Positions 51,090 through 59,387 of a stretch of DNA of 64,000 bases are shown one piece after another (position 1 is the first letter of the stretch; each line of letters begins with the position of its first letter). Below the pieces are notes generated by a model that saw nothing but the letters and a program-made list of their open reading frames with translations, had not been told where the DNA came from and ran no database searches. Origin of the DNA: Mucilaginibacter paludis DSM 18603 (GTDB lineage: Bacteria; Bacteroidota; Bacteroidia; Sphingobacteriales; Sphingobacteriaceae); assembly GCF_000166195.2 (NCBI RefSeq), contig NZ_CM001403.1:2312432-2376431 (forward strand). Reading direction: 5' to 3'. A program made the translations under genes and the position numbers.

Positions 51090-51793
51090 GGTTTTCGTTG
51101 TACAAATGTTTCAAAAAAGGCATCGCGGAAACTGTTGCCGATCGGTACTTCGTTGGACCCGATATAAATGGCGTTATTGTCGAAGGTTTTAATAAAGGAA
51201 GTATTGACGATATAGGATTTGCTGACGCGAAGGAAGCGCTCCTGCGGCAGTTTCTGATGGATCTGTTTGAGGTTCATCGCAGTGATGATCTTTTGGTCTT
51301 TCAGATGCAGGATCACATAATCTTTCAGCCCCTCGATGTATTGCAGTTCATCCAGCGCCACCCGGATAAATTGCCGGTCGGACCGCACCAGCAGATGATC
51401 CGGCACAAATTCAACTGAAGTATCGCGGGATTCACTAAATAACCTTTCATAGGCCAGCGCCTTCAGCACCGCCTTGTCGAAACGTTCGGCATGTATCGGT
51501 TTAACCAGATAACCAATGGCATCAACCTCGTAACTATCCAGGGCGTATTCCGCGAAAGCGGTAATAAAGATCACCATTGTTTGCCTGCCTAACGACCGGG
51601 CAAAATACAGCCCATTGCCCCCTGGCATGCGGATGTCGAGAAAAATCAGGCCCACCGGGTTAAGCAACAGGTAAGCAGCCGCTGCCGCAGCGTTATTGAA
51701 ACAGCCCGCCAGTTCCAACTCAGGGTATTTTTTGAGGTGCAACTGCACGCCTTTGCGCGCCAGCGGTTCGTCATCCACAATCAAACATTTCAT
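51086..51793 (-). CDS. LytTR-family response regulator
   Basis: 235 aa. Receiver with DDEP (7-10), phospho-site Asp53 (LIFLDIRMPGGNG) and Lys in YLVKPI; LytTR domain at about 130-230 (FIRVALDELQYIEGLKDYVI, ERFLRVSKSYIVN). It overlaps both the kinase gene (4 bp upstream) and the serine hydrolase (4 bp downstream). A repeat with the same half-sites precedes its operon and the receptor operon, its likely targets. Confidence 0.94.
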   Translation of the reverse strand: MKCLIVDDEPLARKGVQLHLKKYPELELAGCFNNAAAAAAYLLLNPVGLIFLDIRMPGGNGLYFARSLGRQTMVIFITAFAEYALDSYEVDAIGYLVKPIHAERFDKAVLKALAYERLFSESRDTSVEFVPDHLLVRSDRQFIRVALDELQYIEGLKDYVILHLKDQKIITAMNLKQIHQKLPQERFLRVSKSYIVNTSFIKTFDNNAIYIGSNEVPIGNSFRDAFFETFVQRKP

Positions 51794-52830
51794 AGCTTTA
51801 AGGTGAGGTTAACAGTATAACTATCCGGGCTATTGTGGATGATGAGGCTGTGCATGGCCGGAAACAGCAGTTCAAGCCGTCGCCGCACGTTGGGCAGACC
51901 AAGGCCGCCCGGTTCATGAGTTGGTAACGGCCCTTTAGGATTGATACAGGTAAATACCAGTTCGGTACCTGTTAATACAAAGCCGAGCCGGACATAAGCC
52001 CCGGCCTCCGACTGGATATTGTGTTTCACTGCATTTTCTACAAAGGGAATGAACAGCAGCGGCGGCACCATTTGCGGCATGTGTGTACCTGTCTCCTCGA
52101 TACTAAACTCAAAAAAATCCCGCCTGATCTTTTCCAGCGACAGGAAATCATGCAGGAAGCGAATATCGGCGCTCAATAAAACCTGTTCGCGCGCGCTGTC
52201 ATAGAGCTGGTAGCGCAGCAGATCCGATAATTTGATCAGCATCTGGCTGGCCTTATCGGGTTCGGTATGGATGAGCACTTCGCTGCCGTTAAGCATATTG
52301 AACAAAAAATGCGGGCTTACATTGCTTTTCAGCAGGTCCAGTTCGGTATGGATGCGGATATTCTCCAGTTGGGTGAGCCGGTAGCTGTCTGTCACCCAGC
52401 GCTGAAAGAGTTTCATCCCGGCGGTAGCGGCGCAGAGCACACAAAGCAGCACCACATAAGCCAGGAAGTCGGCAGTATTATCCATCGGTTTGCCCGGGTT
52501 GCCCGGCAGGCGCAGGGAGGGCAGCCAGGCGCGTACCTGAACAAAAACCAGGAAGGACAGCACGATTCCGCCCCCCACCCAAAGAAAGTACCGCCCGTAC
52601 TTTCCCTTAAATAAAAAGCGGGGGATCAGTATATACAGGTTGAGCGCTGTGAGGCCCACCATCACCAGCAGTCCGCCCAGCTTCAGGTATACAAACGTAT
52701 CGTCCGCGTAGCGGTGCTCTTCGTTCCCGCCTTTCAGCAGGACGAGCAGGATCAGTACGAAGGCAACCCGGCGGTAAATACGGTAAGGGCGGTCTACCAG
52801 GAAGCGCAGGATGGGTTCCTTGTTCATCAT
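51790..52830 (-). CDS. LytS-type sensor kinase
   Basis: 346 aa, four membrane segments at about 22-140, H-box SNVSPHFLFNMLNGSE with His174, N-box FVENAVKHN, and a short ATPase domain ending GLGLPNVRRRLELLFP. It is the first gene of the kinase-regulator-hydrolase operon, with 4-bp coupling. The start is ATG ATG at 52830; a possible TACCTTAG promoter element lies a few bases upstream, which would leave almost no leader. Confidence 0.93.
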   Translation of the reverse strand: MMNKEPILRFLVDRPYRIYRRVAFVLILLVLLKGGNEEHRYADDTFVYLKLGGLLVMVGLTALNLYILIPRFLFKGKYGRYFLWVGGGIVLSFLVFVQVRAWLPSLRLPGNPGKPMDNTADFLAYVVLLCVLCAATAGMKLFQRWVTDSYRLTQLENIRIHTELDLLKSNVSPHFLFNMLNGSEVLIHTEPDKASQMLIKLSDLLRYQLYDSAREQVLLSADIRFLHDFLSLEKIRRDFFEFSIEETGTHMPQMVPPLLFIPFVENAVKHNIQSEAGAYVRLGFVLTGTELVFTCINPKGPLPTHEPGGLGLPNVRRRLELLFPAMHSLIIHNSPDSYTVNLTLKL

Positions 52831-52865
52831 ACTAAGGTACGTATTCCTAAAAAGCGCCGCTGGTT

Positions 52866-52899
52866 TTTAGACGAAACGCGCAGATATATAGATCAACCG
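52866..52899 (-). promoter_or_regulatory. LytTR-type direct repeat before the kinase operon
   Basis: On the minus strand CGGTTGATCTATA (52899-52887) and CGTTTCGTCTAAA (52878-52866) repeat with a 21-bp period, 36 bp before the kinase ATG. Consensus with the receptor-operon copy is about [AC][CG][GT]TT[GC][AG]TCTA[AT][AG]. Suggests autoregulation by the LytTR protein. Confidence 0.65.
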
Positions 52900-53062
52900 C
52901 CGCTCCTTCCTTTTTCATCCGCGGCGCCGACGCTCTTCGGTCTGGCGTAACTTGTTATGACCGAAGCGCCAGCTAAAATACTGGCATTGGCAATGCTTGC
53001 TTTGCTGGTGATAGATCAGGTTTTGCAAAGCGGAAATGTAGCGGCCCGCTTAAGGCCACATC

Positions 53063-53380
53063 ATGTACGAGAAGAAAATAGCTAAAGACCTCACCTGTGG
53101 GTTGAACATTGCCATTGAAGTAATCGGCGGCAAATGGAAGGCGAATCTTTTAGCTAATATCAGTAAAGGCCTCAAAAGACCATCTGAACTGCATCGGTCT
53201 ATCCCTCGAGCTTCCGCAAGGATGCTGAACCAGCAGCTATCCGAACTGGAATTTCATAGTATTGTTGAAAAGACGATCTTTAATATTTTGCCGACTAAAG
53301 TAGAATATGCCTTAACGCCCGGTGGTGAAAGCATAATGGAGGTTTTAAGGGCGATGAAAAGCTGGGGCGAAAGGTTATAA
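53063..53380 (+). CDS. HxlR-family transcriptional regulator
   Basis: 105 aa, one MarR-like winged helix of the HxlR type: CGLNIAIEVIGGKWKANLLA at the start with the single family Cys (Cys12), then HRSIPRASARMLNQQLSELE as the recognition helix and the YALTPGGESI wing. HxlR proteins respond to electrophiles or formaldehyde in some bacteria. It converges on the NmrA-like gene; its target is unknown but the neighbouring operon is a reasonable candidate. Confidence 0.9.
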   Translation: MYEKKIAKDLTCGLNIAIEVIGGKWKANLLANISKGLKRPSELHRSIPRASARMLNQQLSELEFHSIVEKTIFNILPTKVEYALTPGGESIMEVLRAMKSWGERL

Positions 53381-53416
53381 AGAAACCTTCCACCAGCTGA
53401 TCAAAAAAGGCGAAGC

Positions 53417-54283
53417 TTAAAATATTTGGATATGTGATTGAATGTAATCCCTGATCGTCAGCGGTTTTTGCCCGGTGATCTTTTCGACGTTATCGTTCAT
53501 GCCTCCAGAAATGCCGCTTCTGAAATCCTGCGCCACACCATCAATATGCTGTACAAAGTAAGGCGTGAAATATTGCTTCAACATTTCGCCGAACGGTTCG
53601 ATCTCCATAGGGATATAGTCGATCTTTCTGCCAAGTTCTTCTGAGAGTATTTGTGCAACCTGGAATTGCGTCATTTCTTCTGCACCATACAATTCCAGTG
53701 TTTGCCCTGCAAACTGATCCGGGTTAGCCAGCACAGCCGCAATCACTCTCCCGGTGTCTTCTCCGGCTACGGGGGCATAACTCGCGTTTCCAAAAGGAGA
53801 TAACAGCCGATTGTTTCCTTTGATCTCAGCCGAAAAATAAGAAAGCCATTCGGCAAAAAGTGTGGGGCGCAAATGCGTAACCGGTATGCCTGAAAGATCC
53901 AACAGCCGTTCTGCTATCCAGTGATTTTGTGCTCCATGGCTGGGCGATTCCCTCCTGGCGGTGCGTTGCGACATATTGACGATGTGACCGACGTTTTGTT
54001 CCAATGCCGCCTGGATAAAATAAGCTGTGGCTTCGATCAGGCCGGGAACCTGGATGGGATAAACAAAATATGCGGCACTGATTCCTTTTAAAGCTGCGCT
54101 GACCGAATTGAAATCAGACAAGTCACCCACTACTACTTCCACGCCCTGGGCGGCCAATGCATTTGAACGTTCATCGATCTGATGAACCATTGCCCTTACG
54201 GGTATATTCAATGCTATTAGTTTAGCGATAGAATTTTTTCCGGTAGCACCTGTAGCGCCTGTTATTAAAACTTGATTTTTCAT
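53417..54283 (-). CDS. NmrA-like NAD(P)-binding oxidoreductase
   Basis: 288 aa atypical short-chain dehydrogenase: N-terminal Rossmann motif ITGATGATGKNSIAKL, then VVVGDLSDFNSVSAALKGIS and VNMSQRTARRESPSHGAQ, where Tyr of the YxxxK pair is replaced by HxxxE-type residues (NHWIAERLL), as in NmrA/HSCARG redox sensors and quinone-reductase QorB relatives. Last gene of the five-gene TetR-controlled operon, 20 bp after the DUF302 gene. Confidence 0.85.
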   Translation of the reverse strand: MKNQVLITGATGATGKNSIAKLIALNIPVRAMVHQIDERSNALAAQGVEVVVGDLSDFNSVSAALKGISAAYFVYPIQVPGLIEATAYFIQAALEQNVGHIVNMSQRTARRESPSHGAQNHWIAERLLDLSGIPVTHLRPTLFAEWLSYFSAEIKGNNRLLSPFGNASYAPVAGEDTGRVIAAVLANPDQFAGQTLELYGAEEMTQFQVAQILSEELGRKIDYIPMEIEPFGEMLKQYFTPYFVQHIDGVAQDFRSGISGGMNDNVEKITGQKPLTIRDYIQSHIQIF

Positions 54284-54303
54284 GATGATTTAATTTTGAT
54301 GGT

Positions 54304-54801
54304 TTAATTTTTTAGTTTGGCCCATTCGTCGGCCAGGGTGATGATATTTTTTAATTTGGTGTCTAATCCGAAACCGGATTTGGTGATCAGCTCATCACCA
54401 AACATTGAGAATTGGGAGGATGGCAAATCGTATTCAGCGTAAGCGGTTTGATCTTCAGCTTCGTAAACCAGCACGCGTAATGGCGCATATAAACCAAGGC
54501 GGATATCGGTGCTTATGATCTGCGATGCGCGCAGGTAATTGCCGACAAAATATCTTTTAGCTGTCCGGGATGGCCCGTTTAAACTCAATAAATGCCCCAG
54601 GTCTTCTATGTTAAACAAAGTCATTCCATCTTCGCCCTGCATAGCCTTAATGGCTAAAGTGGTGGCTTCAGCATCGTGTCCGGCCTTGGTTAGTGCTGGT
54701 ACATCAAGCCGCCCAAGCGCCGCTTCCAGTTCTCTTGTGAATTCGGCAAAGCCTGATTCAAGTTTGACCGAAATATGGGTTACTGTATATTGAGTTTCCA
54801 T
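54304..54801 (-). CDS. DUF302-domain protein
   Basis: 165 aa. The DUF302 core runs over about 20-130 (GFAEFTRELEAALGRLDVPA, FNIEDLGHLLSLNGPSRTAK, YAPLRVLVYEAEDQTAYAEY). DUF302 is a small alpha/beta fold of unknown function, often near redox or detoxification genes. No signal peptide. Its ATG shares a base with the preceding stop (TAATG), so it is coupled to the membrane protein gene. Confidence 0.85.
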   Translation of the reverse strand: METQYTVTHISVKLESGFAEFTRELEAALGRLDVPALTKAGHDAEATTLAIKAMQGEDGMTLFNIEDLGHLLSLNGPSRTAKRYFVGNYLRASQIISTDIRLGLYAPLRVLVYEAEDQTAYAEYDLPSSQFSMFGDELITKSGFGLDTKLKNIITLADEWAKLKN

Positions 54802-55499
54802 TATTTTGAATTTTTGAGGATGATGTTTTTATTATAGATCAATTGCCTGATAGCTGCAGCATTGGCGAATAACACCAGAGGCACTAATATGGCAGGCAGC
54901 AATAAGAATGGGAAATAACCAACCGCAACGTTAGGCTGTTCAAAGCCGAAATTTTGAAACCTGACCGGTAAAGACAGCACAGCACTGGCTACCACGTTGA
55001 TCAGTAAAAGCATACAGGCTGCATTCCAGATGATCAATACTGTTTTGCTGAGCTGCTGTTTAACAAAAGCAAAGTAATACACCAGGGGTGCGGTCAGACC
55101 GGACAGGATATCGAAGTTCCTGCCTTCAAAGGTCATGGCCTGTGGGATGGCCTGATGTACAAATAACCAGAACAAGGTAACTTCTACCGGAATACGGATG
55201 ATATGCAAAATGGTCAGCGTTTTGATATCCAGGCTGTCGATAAACATCCGCCCCTTAGCGGTCAGAAAAAGTGCTATACAAAATACGGTTAATGGAATAA
55301 CCAGCATAGGGAAACGGGCGGTCATGGTATGAACATCGCTGTAAAAGCCCGACAGGCCCAAGGCGGACTGTACTATCGTCAAAACCGATAAAAAAACAAG
55401 AAAGGGTTTGGCGTAGTGGGTAGCTTTACTGAATAACCAGATGGTGAGTAAAACGGTGATACCGAAAGTGGCGGCGATATATAAAGGTAAATTTTCCAT
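54801..55499 (-). CDS. polytopic membrane protein of unknown function, 232 aa
   Basis: About seven hydrophobic segments (for example LYIAATFGITVLLTIWLF at the start, FPMLVIPLTVFCIALFL, LLINVVASAVLSLPV, LLLPAILVPLVLFANAAAI at the end). No transporter signature or catalytic motif is recognised. Third gene of the TetR-controlled operon, coupled by a 1-bp overlap to the DUF302 gene. Membrane location is the only safe statement. Confidence 0.7.
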   Translation of the reverse strand: MENLPLYIAATFGITVLLTIWLFSKATHYAKPFLVFLSVLTIVQSALGLSGFYSDVHTMTARFPMLVIPLTVFCIALFLTAKGRMFIDSLDIKTLTILHIIRIPVEVTLFWLFVHQAIPQAMTFEGRNFDILSGLTAPLVYYFAFVKQQLSKTVLIIWNAACMLLLINVVASAVLSLPVRFQNFGFEQPNVAVGYFPFLLLPAILVPLVLFANAAAIRQLIYNKNIILKNSK

Positions 55500-55518
55500 G
55501 ATTGCTAAGTTTTTTTAA

Positions 55519-56322
55519 TTATTTAATGATGTCAAAAATCCAGGCTTTTAAAGGAGAGATTAACGGATGATCACCCAATTGAGCGGCCAGTTCCTTTTCC
55601 AAACTGTGCTCAATATGCGGCATCAGGCCGGGTGCTTTATGACTGAGCACCGTAAATACCGGCAAGCCATGCAGGAAGCCTTTTGCTGCTGAAGCGGCGC
55701 TTGCTATTTGCCCGGACTGTGTAACCAAACTGGATTTGATGGTGCTGAAACCGGCCTGTTGCAACATTTCCTTAGTGTCATTTTCGGTCGAAAGCGAAAA
55801 CGGACCGGGCAGCTGCAGAATCGGGTTAGCTCCTAAAAAGCTTTCGATCACTTTTCCGCTGATCTCCCAAACCGGGTTATCCTGTATATCCGCCCAAACG
55901 CTGATAACCAACCGCCCATCTGTTTTCAGTACGCGTTGCATTTCTTTTAAAGCCTTGAGCTGATCCGGTACCAGCATCAGCCCGAACTGACACACGATCA
56001 GATCGTACTGTCCGTCGATATAAGGAATGTTGGTCATATCCACCACATCCCAGGAAATGTTAGTTGCCGTAACCTGCTGTTTAGCGGTTTCGAGCATATC
56101 AGCTTGTAAGTCCGTTGCTGTTAAATGCGCCCCGGACGGCAGGTGCCTCAATAGTTGTTTGGTGACGCTGCCGGTGCCGCTGGCCAGTTCCAGCACATTG
56201 TAGGCGTTTGAGAAATCAATTCTTTCCATCAGGTCTGCTGAAAATCCATCGAACAAAAATGGGGTTAACAGGTCCTGGTAATGCTGCGGGATTGATCCGC
56301 TGAATGGTATGGTCGTTTTCAT
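55519..56322 (-). CDS. class I SAM-dependent methyltransferase
   Basis: 267 aa. Motif I is VLELASGTGSVTKQL (about 43-57), motif II IVCQFGLMLVPDQ and motif III LKEMQRVLKTDGRLVISVW, the layout of the UbiE/Methyltransf_11 group. The substrate is unknown; in an operon with a hydrolase and an NmrA-like reductase it could methylate a toxic phenol or other electrophile. Starts 28 bp after the hydrolase. Confidence 0.88.
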   Translation of the reverse strand: MKTTIPFSGSIPQHYQDLLTPFLFDGFSADLMERIDFSNAYNVLELASGTGSVTKQLLRHLPSGAHLTATDLQADMLETAKQQVTATNISWDVVDMTNIPYIDGQYDLIVCQFGLMLVPDQLKALKEMQRVLKTDGRLVISVWADIQDNPVWEISGKVIESFLGANPILQLPGPFSLSTENDTKEMLQQAGFSTIKSSLVTQSGQIASAASAAKGFLHGLPVFTVLSHKAPGLMPHIEHSLEKELAAQLGDHPLISPLKAWIFDIIK

Positions 56323-56350
56323 GACACTTTATTTTAGGTGAACGAATTAT

Positions 56351-57142
56351 TTATTTAGCTTCGTTTTCGATGATAACGCTCAATACGGCTGGCATGGAAA
56401 CGAAAGGCGTATGGCTGGATGGCAGTCCGTAAAAGCGGGTGATGCCTGCATCTTTTACCATCCTTTGTTGCAGGGAGTAGCTGTTAACCTTATCATTGAA
56501 AGTATGCACGAATACTTTGTTAACGCTGCCAAAGTTGGCTGCGGTAAGGGTTACCGGTGCAGCTAAAGGCGCAAGCGGCTCTGCTTTAAAGTGGGCTACC
56601 ACATAAGCCTGTACCGCTTGTGGCGCATCAGGAACAAAGGTGGACGCAATTCCGTTTGCTGCAATTCCGGCAATCCCTTTCTCTTTTTCAATTTGCAGGT
56701 ATTTGGGCACATCGCTGTTAGCATCGGTATTGGCCACATCAAGCAGGCTCTGGCCGTTTTTAGGTATATAGGCGGCCACGTAAATGAGTTTTTTGATTTG
56801 CGAGGGGATCTGTTCGGCCACTTCGCTAATCACAATGCCGCCAAAACTGTGGCCAACCAGGATTACGTCTTTTTGGGAGCCGATGGCTTTTTTTACCGCG
56901 TCAACATAACCCTGGAGATTAATCTGGTTAATGGGTGTTTCGTCAGCGCCGTGTCCGGGCAGGTTCACCACGGTCACATCGTTTCCGTCGGTCTTGAGTT
57001 GGGCGGCTACCGTGCCCCAATCCCCGGCAGACGACCAGGAGCCGTGTACGATGACGATGTTTGAGCGATTGCTTTTTTGTTGTGCACTGGCGAATGCTGA
57101 AGCTAAAAACAGGATAGCGATGATGGTGGTTAACTTTTTCAT
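56351..57142 (-). CDS. exported alpha/beta hydrolase (methyl-esterase-like)
   Basis: 263 aa with signal peptide MKKLTTIIAILFLASAFASA. Catalytic elements: HGSWSSAGDWGTVA as oxyanion region, GHSFGG nucleophile elbow (Ser about 102), Asp in HTFNDKVNSYSLQ region and His in PSSHTPFVSMP. The pattern (VNLPGHGADETPINQINLQG) matches the hydroxynitrile lyase/methylesterase-like branch. First gene of the operon, directly behind the palindromic TetR operator at 57195. Confidence 0.87.
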   Translation of the reverse strand: MKKLTTIIAILFLASAFASAQQKSNRSNIVIVHGSWSSAGDWGTVAAQLKTDGNDVTVVNLPGHGADETPINQINLQGYVDAVKKAIGSQKDVILVGHSFGGIVISEVAEQIPSQIKKLIYVAAYIPKNGQSLLDVANTDANSDVPKYLQIEKEKGIAGIAANGIASTFVPDAPQAVQAYVVAHFKAEPLAPLAAPVTLTAANFGSVNKVFVHTFNDKVNSYSLQQRMVKDAGITRFYGLPSSHTPFVSMPAVLSVIIENEAK

Positions 57143-57194
57143 GGTGATTTGATTTTTATGATTGTTTTTATTTTGTTGTTTCTGATTTAAGACC

Positions 57195-57228
57195 GATTTA
57201 AAAACGACCGATCGGTCGTTTTTAAATC
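57195..57228. promoter_or_regulatory. 34-bp perfect palindrome, TetR operator of the hydrolase operon
   Basis: Bases 57195-57211 are the exact reverse complement of 57212-57228; the core is CGACCGATCGGTCG. The inner GACCGATCGGTC is identical to the palindrome at the tetR promoter (57854). It lies between the tetR stop and the hydrolase ATG, so it can repress the operon; its A/T-rich stem ends may also let it end tetR transcription. Confidence 0.85.
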
Positions 57229-57239
57229 AAAAAAAAAGG

Positions 57240-57827
57240 TTATGTCAGTTGCTCTTCAATTTCTTTTTTCAGGATGTTAAGGACAATTTCCATTTGGCTG
57301 TTCGTTTCCAATACACGGCCGATCAGTGTACCGCCTTCAATCAGGGTCATGGTTTTGATGGAAAACTCCCTGGCGTCAAAAGTTGGCTTAAACTCTCCGC
57401 TGGCGATACCTTTTCCAATAATGGCGGCAATCTTAGTTTGGGCGCTCAAAATAGTGCCTTTTACCTTTTGAGTAATAACCGGGCTGGTGTCATCGGCCTC
57501 GGTGCCGAAGTTCAGCATCGGGCAACCGCCCTCTATCGGGAATTGCGCTGGGGTGCTGAACACATCCAGAAATGCAAACAGCTTATCTTTGGCCGTAGCT
57601 GCTTTGTTGATGGCATAATCCACTTTATCCACCAGTTTGCCTAAGTTATAATCAACAACGGCATAAGATAATTCATCCTTGCTTTCAAAGTGCCCGTACA
57701 AACCGCCTTTAGCCATTTTAGTGGCTGCCATCACATCGCTCATCGCCGTACCCGCCAAACCTCTCTTATTAAATAAAGGTGCGGATTGTTCGATGATGAA
57801 TTGCCTGGTTCTTTCCGCTTTGCTCAT
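57240..57827 (-). CDS. TetR/AcrR-family repressor
   Basis: 195 aa. N-terminal HTH: FNKRGLAGTAMSDVMAATKM, then AKGGLYGHFESKDELSYAVV. The ligand domain has a single Cys, Cys102, in IEGGCPMLNFGTEADD. The palindrome TAGACCGATCGGTCTA in front of it matches TAGACC-N4-GGTCTA, the box known for E. coli NemR, which senses reactive electrophiles through Cys. It likely represses itself and the five-gene operon downstream; electrophile sensing is an inference. Confidence 0.92.
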   Translation of the reverse strand: MSKAERTRQFIIEQSAPLFNKRGLAGTAMSDVMAATKMAKGGLYGHFESKDELSYAVVDYNLGKLVDKVDYAINKAATAKDKLFAFLDVFSTPAQFPIEGGCPMLNFGTEADDTSPVITQKVKGTILSAQTKIAAIIGKGIASGEFKPTFDAREFSIKTMTLIEGGTLIGRVLETNSQMEIVLNILKKEIEEQLT

Positions 57828-57847
57828 GTCCTTATTGTTTGACAGAA

Positions 57848-57869
57848 CAAATATAGACCGATCGGTCTA
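57848..57869 (-). promoter_or_regulatory. tetR promoter with overlapping operator
   Basis: TATATTTG on the minus strand (57855-57848) fits TAnnTTTG exactly. The palindrome TAGACCGATCGGTCTA (57854-57869) overlaps its upstream end and fills the spacer toward the -33 region, so bound repressor would block polymerase. The tetR ATG is about 20 bp downstream. Confidence 0.75.
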
Positions 57870-58231
57870 AAATAACGAATTTATTTTCCATTTAAAACAT
57901 AACTATCTAATTGTTAAGTATTTTATTTTTTCAAAAGCATTTAATCTACCATTATATTCACTTGCGACGCTTAGTATATTGATAATAAAAATGCTATTGG
58001 ATTGGAAAAGACCGATTACGGATTTGTGACTGCCTGAGTTAAAACTGACGGATTTTATTATTGAAAAACTGCCATTAAGGCATAAAAAGTCTCAATGACT
58101 GAACATAATTTGAGCCGTTTTTTGTAGATGAATGGCCTGAAATAGGCAGCTTTTCAAAAGTAATGCTTACTCACAGCGGCTAAGCTTGCAATCAAAAATA
58201 CATATCTTAGATCAGCACTATTACACAGAAG
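57870..58231. other. intergenic stretch, nothing clear
   Basis: 362 AT-rich bases between the divergent tetR and the 234-aa hypothetical gene. No frame looks coding in either direction and no strong hairpin or repeat was noticed. The promoter of the gene at 58232 must lie here. Confidence 0.5.
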
Positions 58232-58936
58232 ATGAGAGCACAAATATTTTCCTATGAAAAACATATTGGCACAACTGAATTACGTTTGGGGGATGAAAGC
58301 ATGAGTTGTATATATGGGGATTTTATTCCAAATGAAAATTACTATAAGTCTATTCAAAAAGCTGTTTGGGATTTTGGGTCAAAAAGTAAGCCCGATTATC
58401 AAAAATGGACTGCGATGAGATTTAATGCTCAACTTGATAATGGTTATTTTATTTATGCAGCAGGAGGATTTGCAATTGATGATATTCAAGAGCTACAACA
58501 AGAACCAAAGCGAATTGATATTGCTGGCGTAGATAGGCATGTAATTGAAGATTTTTTCCTTCAAACAGAACCCCGGCCTTTTACAGAAGACCCTTGGGAA
58601 GATATTTCAATTGAACAAAAAATAGAATTTGAAAATGAGCTAAGGAAAGAGATCGGAACTTATATAGATAAATCGTTTGGGGACATAATTACTTCCAATA
58701 AAAACCAGCATATATTAGCTGATTTTGAAATTTCGGCCCTATGTCACGATTCAAGGAATGATGATGTTTTATTTGTAACAAGAAAACAAAATTATAATAA
58801 ACAATTTGCTGTTGTTCATTTAACCTGGAGAGGGGCAAAAGAAATAGCTACCTACCCGCGTGTCGAATTTTACGATAGCTTCGACGATTTTAAATACAAT
58901 AGAATGTATCCTGATAAAATAGAATGGGAATATTGA
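58232..58936 (+). CDS. hypothetical protein, 234 aa
   Basis: Not assigned. The C-terminal part (ISALCHDSRNDDVLFVTRKQ, QFAVVHLTWRGAKE, PRVEFYDSFDDFKYNRMYPD) resembles small bacterial proteins with the pattern VVHLTWxGK followed by FYxxFxDF, of unknown role; the N-terminal half (YGDFIPNENYYKSIQKAVWD, LDNGYFIYAAGGFAIDDIQE) looks like a separate domain seen in polymorphic-toxin immunity-like proteins. No signal peptide or membrane segment. The gene is more AT-rich than its neighbours and stands alone, which may mean recent transfer. Confidence 0.7.
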   Translation: MRAQIFSYEKHIGTTELRLGDESMSCIYGDFIPNENYYKSIQKAVWDFGSKSKPDYQKWTAMRFNAQLDNGYFIYAAGGFAIDDIQELQQEPKRIDIAGVDRHVIEDFFLQTEPRPFTEDPWEDISIEQKIEFENELRKEIGTYIDKSFGDIITSNKNQHILADFEISALCHDSRNDDVLFVTRKQNYNKQFAVVHLTWRGAKEIATYPRVEFYDSFDDFKYNRMYPDKIEWEY

Positions 58937-59387
58937 GACTGAGCAATATGTTAACAAAAAAACGCCCCGCATTTTTATGTAGGGAGGCCTAACGGTACGA
59001 ATTACATCGAAGTTTATCGCTGATTTAAAGCGATGGCCGATTTACCGAAAAAAATCAAAGATATGATGACCTGTCAAAAAATCATAATTGGGTTTTAACA
59101 GTGATTCGCAAGATCGGTAAATCAGAAAAATTGTTATCCATGGTAGAGAGGTTTACACTACCCCTAATCTAATATGGATGTTTTATTGTGCACTTACTAC
59201 ACATTTAACAATATGGGTCAAAGCTATAGGCGGCCATATAGCTACTTTTACCGCTTTTCTCCACTCTTAACTCAAATACATCCTCTCTGCTTTAAATAGA
59301 GATTTGTATGCGTCTAAGCGGTCATCCTTCATTACAGACATGGTATTTTTTAGTTTCGTTGGCCAAATAAAAACTTCAATTTACCAA
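58937..59387. other. intergenic stretch, no gene seen
   Basis: 451 bases between the hypothetical gene and the DUF1016 remnant. Frames are short and broken on both strands; no family is recognisable. It may contain eroded coding DNA, given the decayed gene next to it. Confidence 0.5.
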
